Shown here one piece after another: positions 5,358-6,574 of a stretch of 6,574 nucleotides of DNA. Position numbers and translations under genes: made by a program. Origin of the DNA: Bordetella parapertussis. Its GTDB lineage: Bacteria > Pseudomonadota > Gammaproteobacteria > Burkholderiales > Burkholderiaceae_B. The stretch is taken from positions 1-6,574 of the forward strand of contig CAMCWG010000171.1 of assembly GCA_945882005.1 (NCBI GenBank), read 5' to 3'. The notes under the pieces were generated by a model. The model did no database searches. It saw only the letters and a list, made by a program, of their open reading frames with translations, and was not told the DNA's origin. Every line of letters begins with the position of its first letter. The stretch's first letter is position 1.

Positions 5358-6574
5358 ATGAACCCCACTATTCGCATTACTGGCGCACGCCAGAACAACC
5401 TAAAAAACCTCGATGTCACCCTGAACACGGGGGAGCTGACTGTCGTCACCGGCGTAAGCGGCTCAGGCAAAAGCTCTCTTGCGTTCGATACCCTGTACGC
5501 GGAAGGACAGCGTCGCTACGTCGAAACCTTCTCTCCATACGCCAGGCAGTTCCTAGACCGCATGGATAAACCTGTGGTCGATAAAATTGAAGGCATTTTG
5601 CCCGCAATCGCTATAGATCAAACCAACCCGGTGCGCAGTTCGCGCAGCACGGTTGGCACAATGACCGAGCTCAATGACCACTTGAAATTACTGTTTGCAC
5701 GTGGCGCGCAATTAATGTGCCGTGGATGTGGTCAAGCCGTTTGCCGCGACAGCACCGCTTCAATCTTTAGCGCCATCACTCAGCGCGCGGCCAAGGCAAG
5801 CGACCCAAGACTTGTTATTACCTTCCCGGTCCAGGTGCCGGCAAATTTTAGCGAAGAAGAGGTTCGTGGCTTTTTAGATCAACAAGGTTACACACGCGTC
5901 CACGCCGATGAAGGCCCAACGCAGACAGACGTCAGCGCACCAAGCGCCGTCTCAAAAGCGCCTGCAAAGTCCAGCAAGAAGAAGGCAGCAATGCTTTCAC
6001 CGACATTGCGAACCTTGAGGGTGGTACAAGACCGCTTTCGCATGGCCGGAGCGGACACTTCGCGCGTCATGGAGGCACTGGACATCGCCCTGAAAATGGG
6101 TAATGGCCTCATCGCAGTGCACGCCCTTGATCAAGACGGTCAGGACACTGAAGTCTGGAAGTTTAGCGACAAGCTCCATTGTGCAGACTGCAATATTAGC
6201 TATACCGACCCGCTGCCAAGCACATTCTCGTTTAACTCACCGCTTGGCGCCTGCGAGGCCTGTCGTGGTTTTGGACGCTTAATCGGCATCGATTTTGGGT
6301 TAGTGATCCCCGACGAAAACAATACACTGGAAGGCGGCGCCATCAAGCCATGGCAAACACCAAGCTACAAGGAATGCCAGGTCGAACTCGAAAAATACGC
6401 CAAGCGAGCGAACGTCTCAATCAATACGCCCTGGAAACACTTGCCCCCCGAGCATCAAGAGTGGGTCCTGCATGGAGATCCGCTTTGGAAAGGCGGTAAC
6501 CAAGCCTGGAAAACGCAATGGTATGGGGTGCAACGCTTCTTTGACTGGCTCGAGACCAAGTCCTACAAAATGCA
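5358..6574 (+). CDS. uvrA: Excinuclease ABC subunit A (UvrA family), N-terminal 405 residues, cut by window edge
   Basis: UvrA is the DNA-damage-sensing ATPase of nucleotide excision repair; it dimerises and loads UvrB. The frame opens at ATG 5358 and is open to the right edge, with 405 full codons. Seen in order: ITGARQNNLKNLDV (7-20), Walker A GVSGSGKSS (32-40), the UvrA signature LYAEGQRRYVETFSPYARQF (46-65), IEGILPAIAIDQ (77-88) and RSTVGTMTELNDHL (96-109), a CRGCGQAVC motif (121-129), then the insertion region with a Lys/Ser/Ala-rich stretch (about 193-211), and the first zinc module with Cys275, Cys278, Cys299 and Cys302 around FSFNSPLGACEAC. The Cys-containing motif at 121-129 and the PVRSSRSTVG wording differ from E. 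coli UvrA, and the style recalls the very long, tandem UvrA-like proteins (about 1900 residues) of Burkholderiales rather than the usual 940-residue form; the length cannot be seen here. No Shine-Dalgarno sequence precedes the ATG. Confidence 0.92.
   Translation, partial: MNPTIRITGARQNNLKNLDVTLNTGELTVVTGVSGSGKSSLAFDTLYAEGQRRYVETFSPYARQFLDRMDKPVVDKIEGILPAIAIDQTNPVRSSRSTVGTMTELNDHLKLLFARGAQLMCRGCGQAVCRDSTASIFSAITQRAAKASDPRLVITFPVQVPANFSEEEVRGFLDQQGYTRVHADEGPTQTDVSAPSAVSKAPAKSSKKKAAMLSPTLRTLRVVQDRFRMAGADTSRVMEALDIALKMGNGLIAVHALDQDGQDTEVWKFSDKLHCADCNISYTDPLPSTFSFNSPLGACEACRGFGRLIGIDFGLVIPDENNTLEGGAIKPWQTPSYKECQVELEKYAKRANVSINTPWKHLPPEHQEWVLHGDPLWKGGNQAWKTQWYGVQRFFDWLETKSYKM

Noticed and set aside
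5997..6179. Minus-strand frames inside uvrA (5888-6112, 5997-6179)
   Set aside because: They are shadows of uvrA; no ribosome binding site or recognisable protein features.

Overview
The window reads as accessory chromosomal DNA from a betaproteobacterium, most likely Burkholderiales. The clearest pointers are a Bug/TctC-type solute-binding protein gene and a UvrA whose closest remembered relatives are Burkholderiales proteins. Base composition is moderate, roughly half G+C by eye. The genus cannot be named from this sequence alone.

Layout: everything from 1 to about 5255 is coded on the minus strand, and uvrA (5358 to the right edge, incomplete) is divergent on the plus strand. In minus-strand transcription order the genes are: a 43-residue, strongly basic, unrecognised small protein (5255-5124) with its own terminator (5065-5029); a cyclase-family metal hydrolase (4912-3857) followed by a textbook intrinsic terminator (3828-3799); the two halves of an AtuA-type protein as separate adjacent genes (3789-2434 and 2430-2068, 3 nt apart); a Bug-family periplasmic binding protein broken by an internal deletion plus frame change (2013-1200, pseudogene); and an ABC-type family 5 (peptide/nickel-like) periplasmic binding protein (1107 to the left edge, C-terminus outside the window).

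The cyclase, AtuA pair and Bug protein look like a small catabolic cluster: a solute capture protein plus two enzyme families acting on carboxylate or acyl-type compounds. The substrate cannot be deduced, and the AtuA name does not by itself imply terpene degradation. The Bug gene has lost an internal block, so Bug-dependent uptake through this locus is probably lost unless another binding protein substitutes.

The most unusual points are: the terminator whose U-tract runs straight into the atuA ribosome binding site, leaving no visible room for a separate promoter; the decayed Bug gene; the unannotated 43-residue basic protein; and uvrA starting without a Shine-Dalgarno sequence just after a TATGAT box, which suggests a leaderless message. 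No RNA genes, insertion sequences, CRISPR arrays or attachment sites were seen. No stretch over 300 bases lacks a gene.
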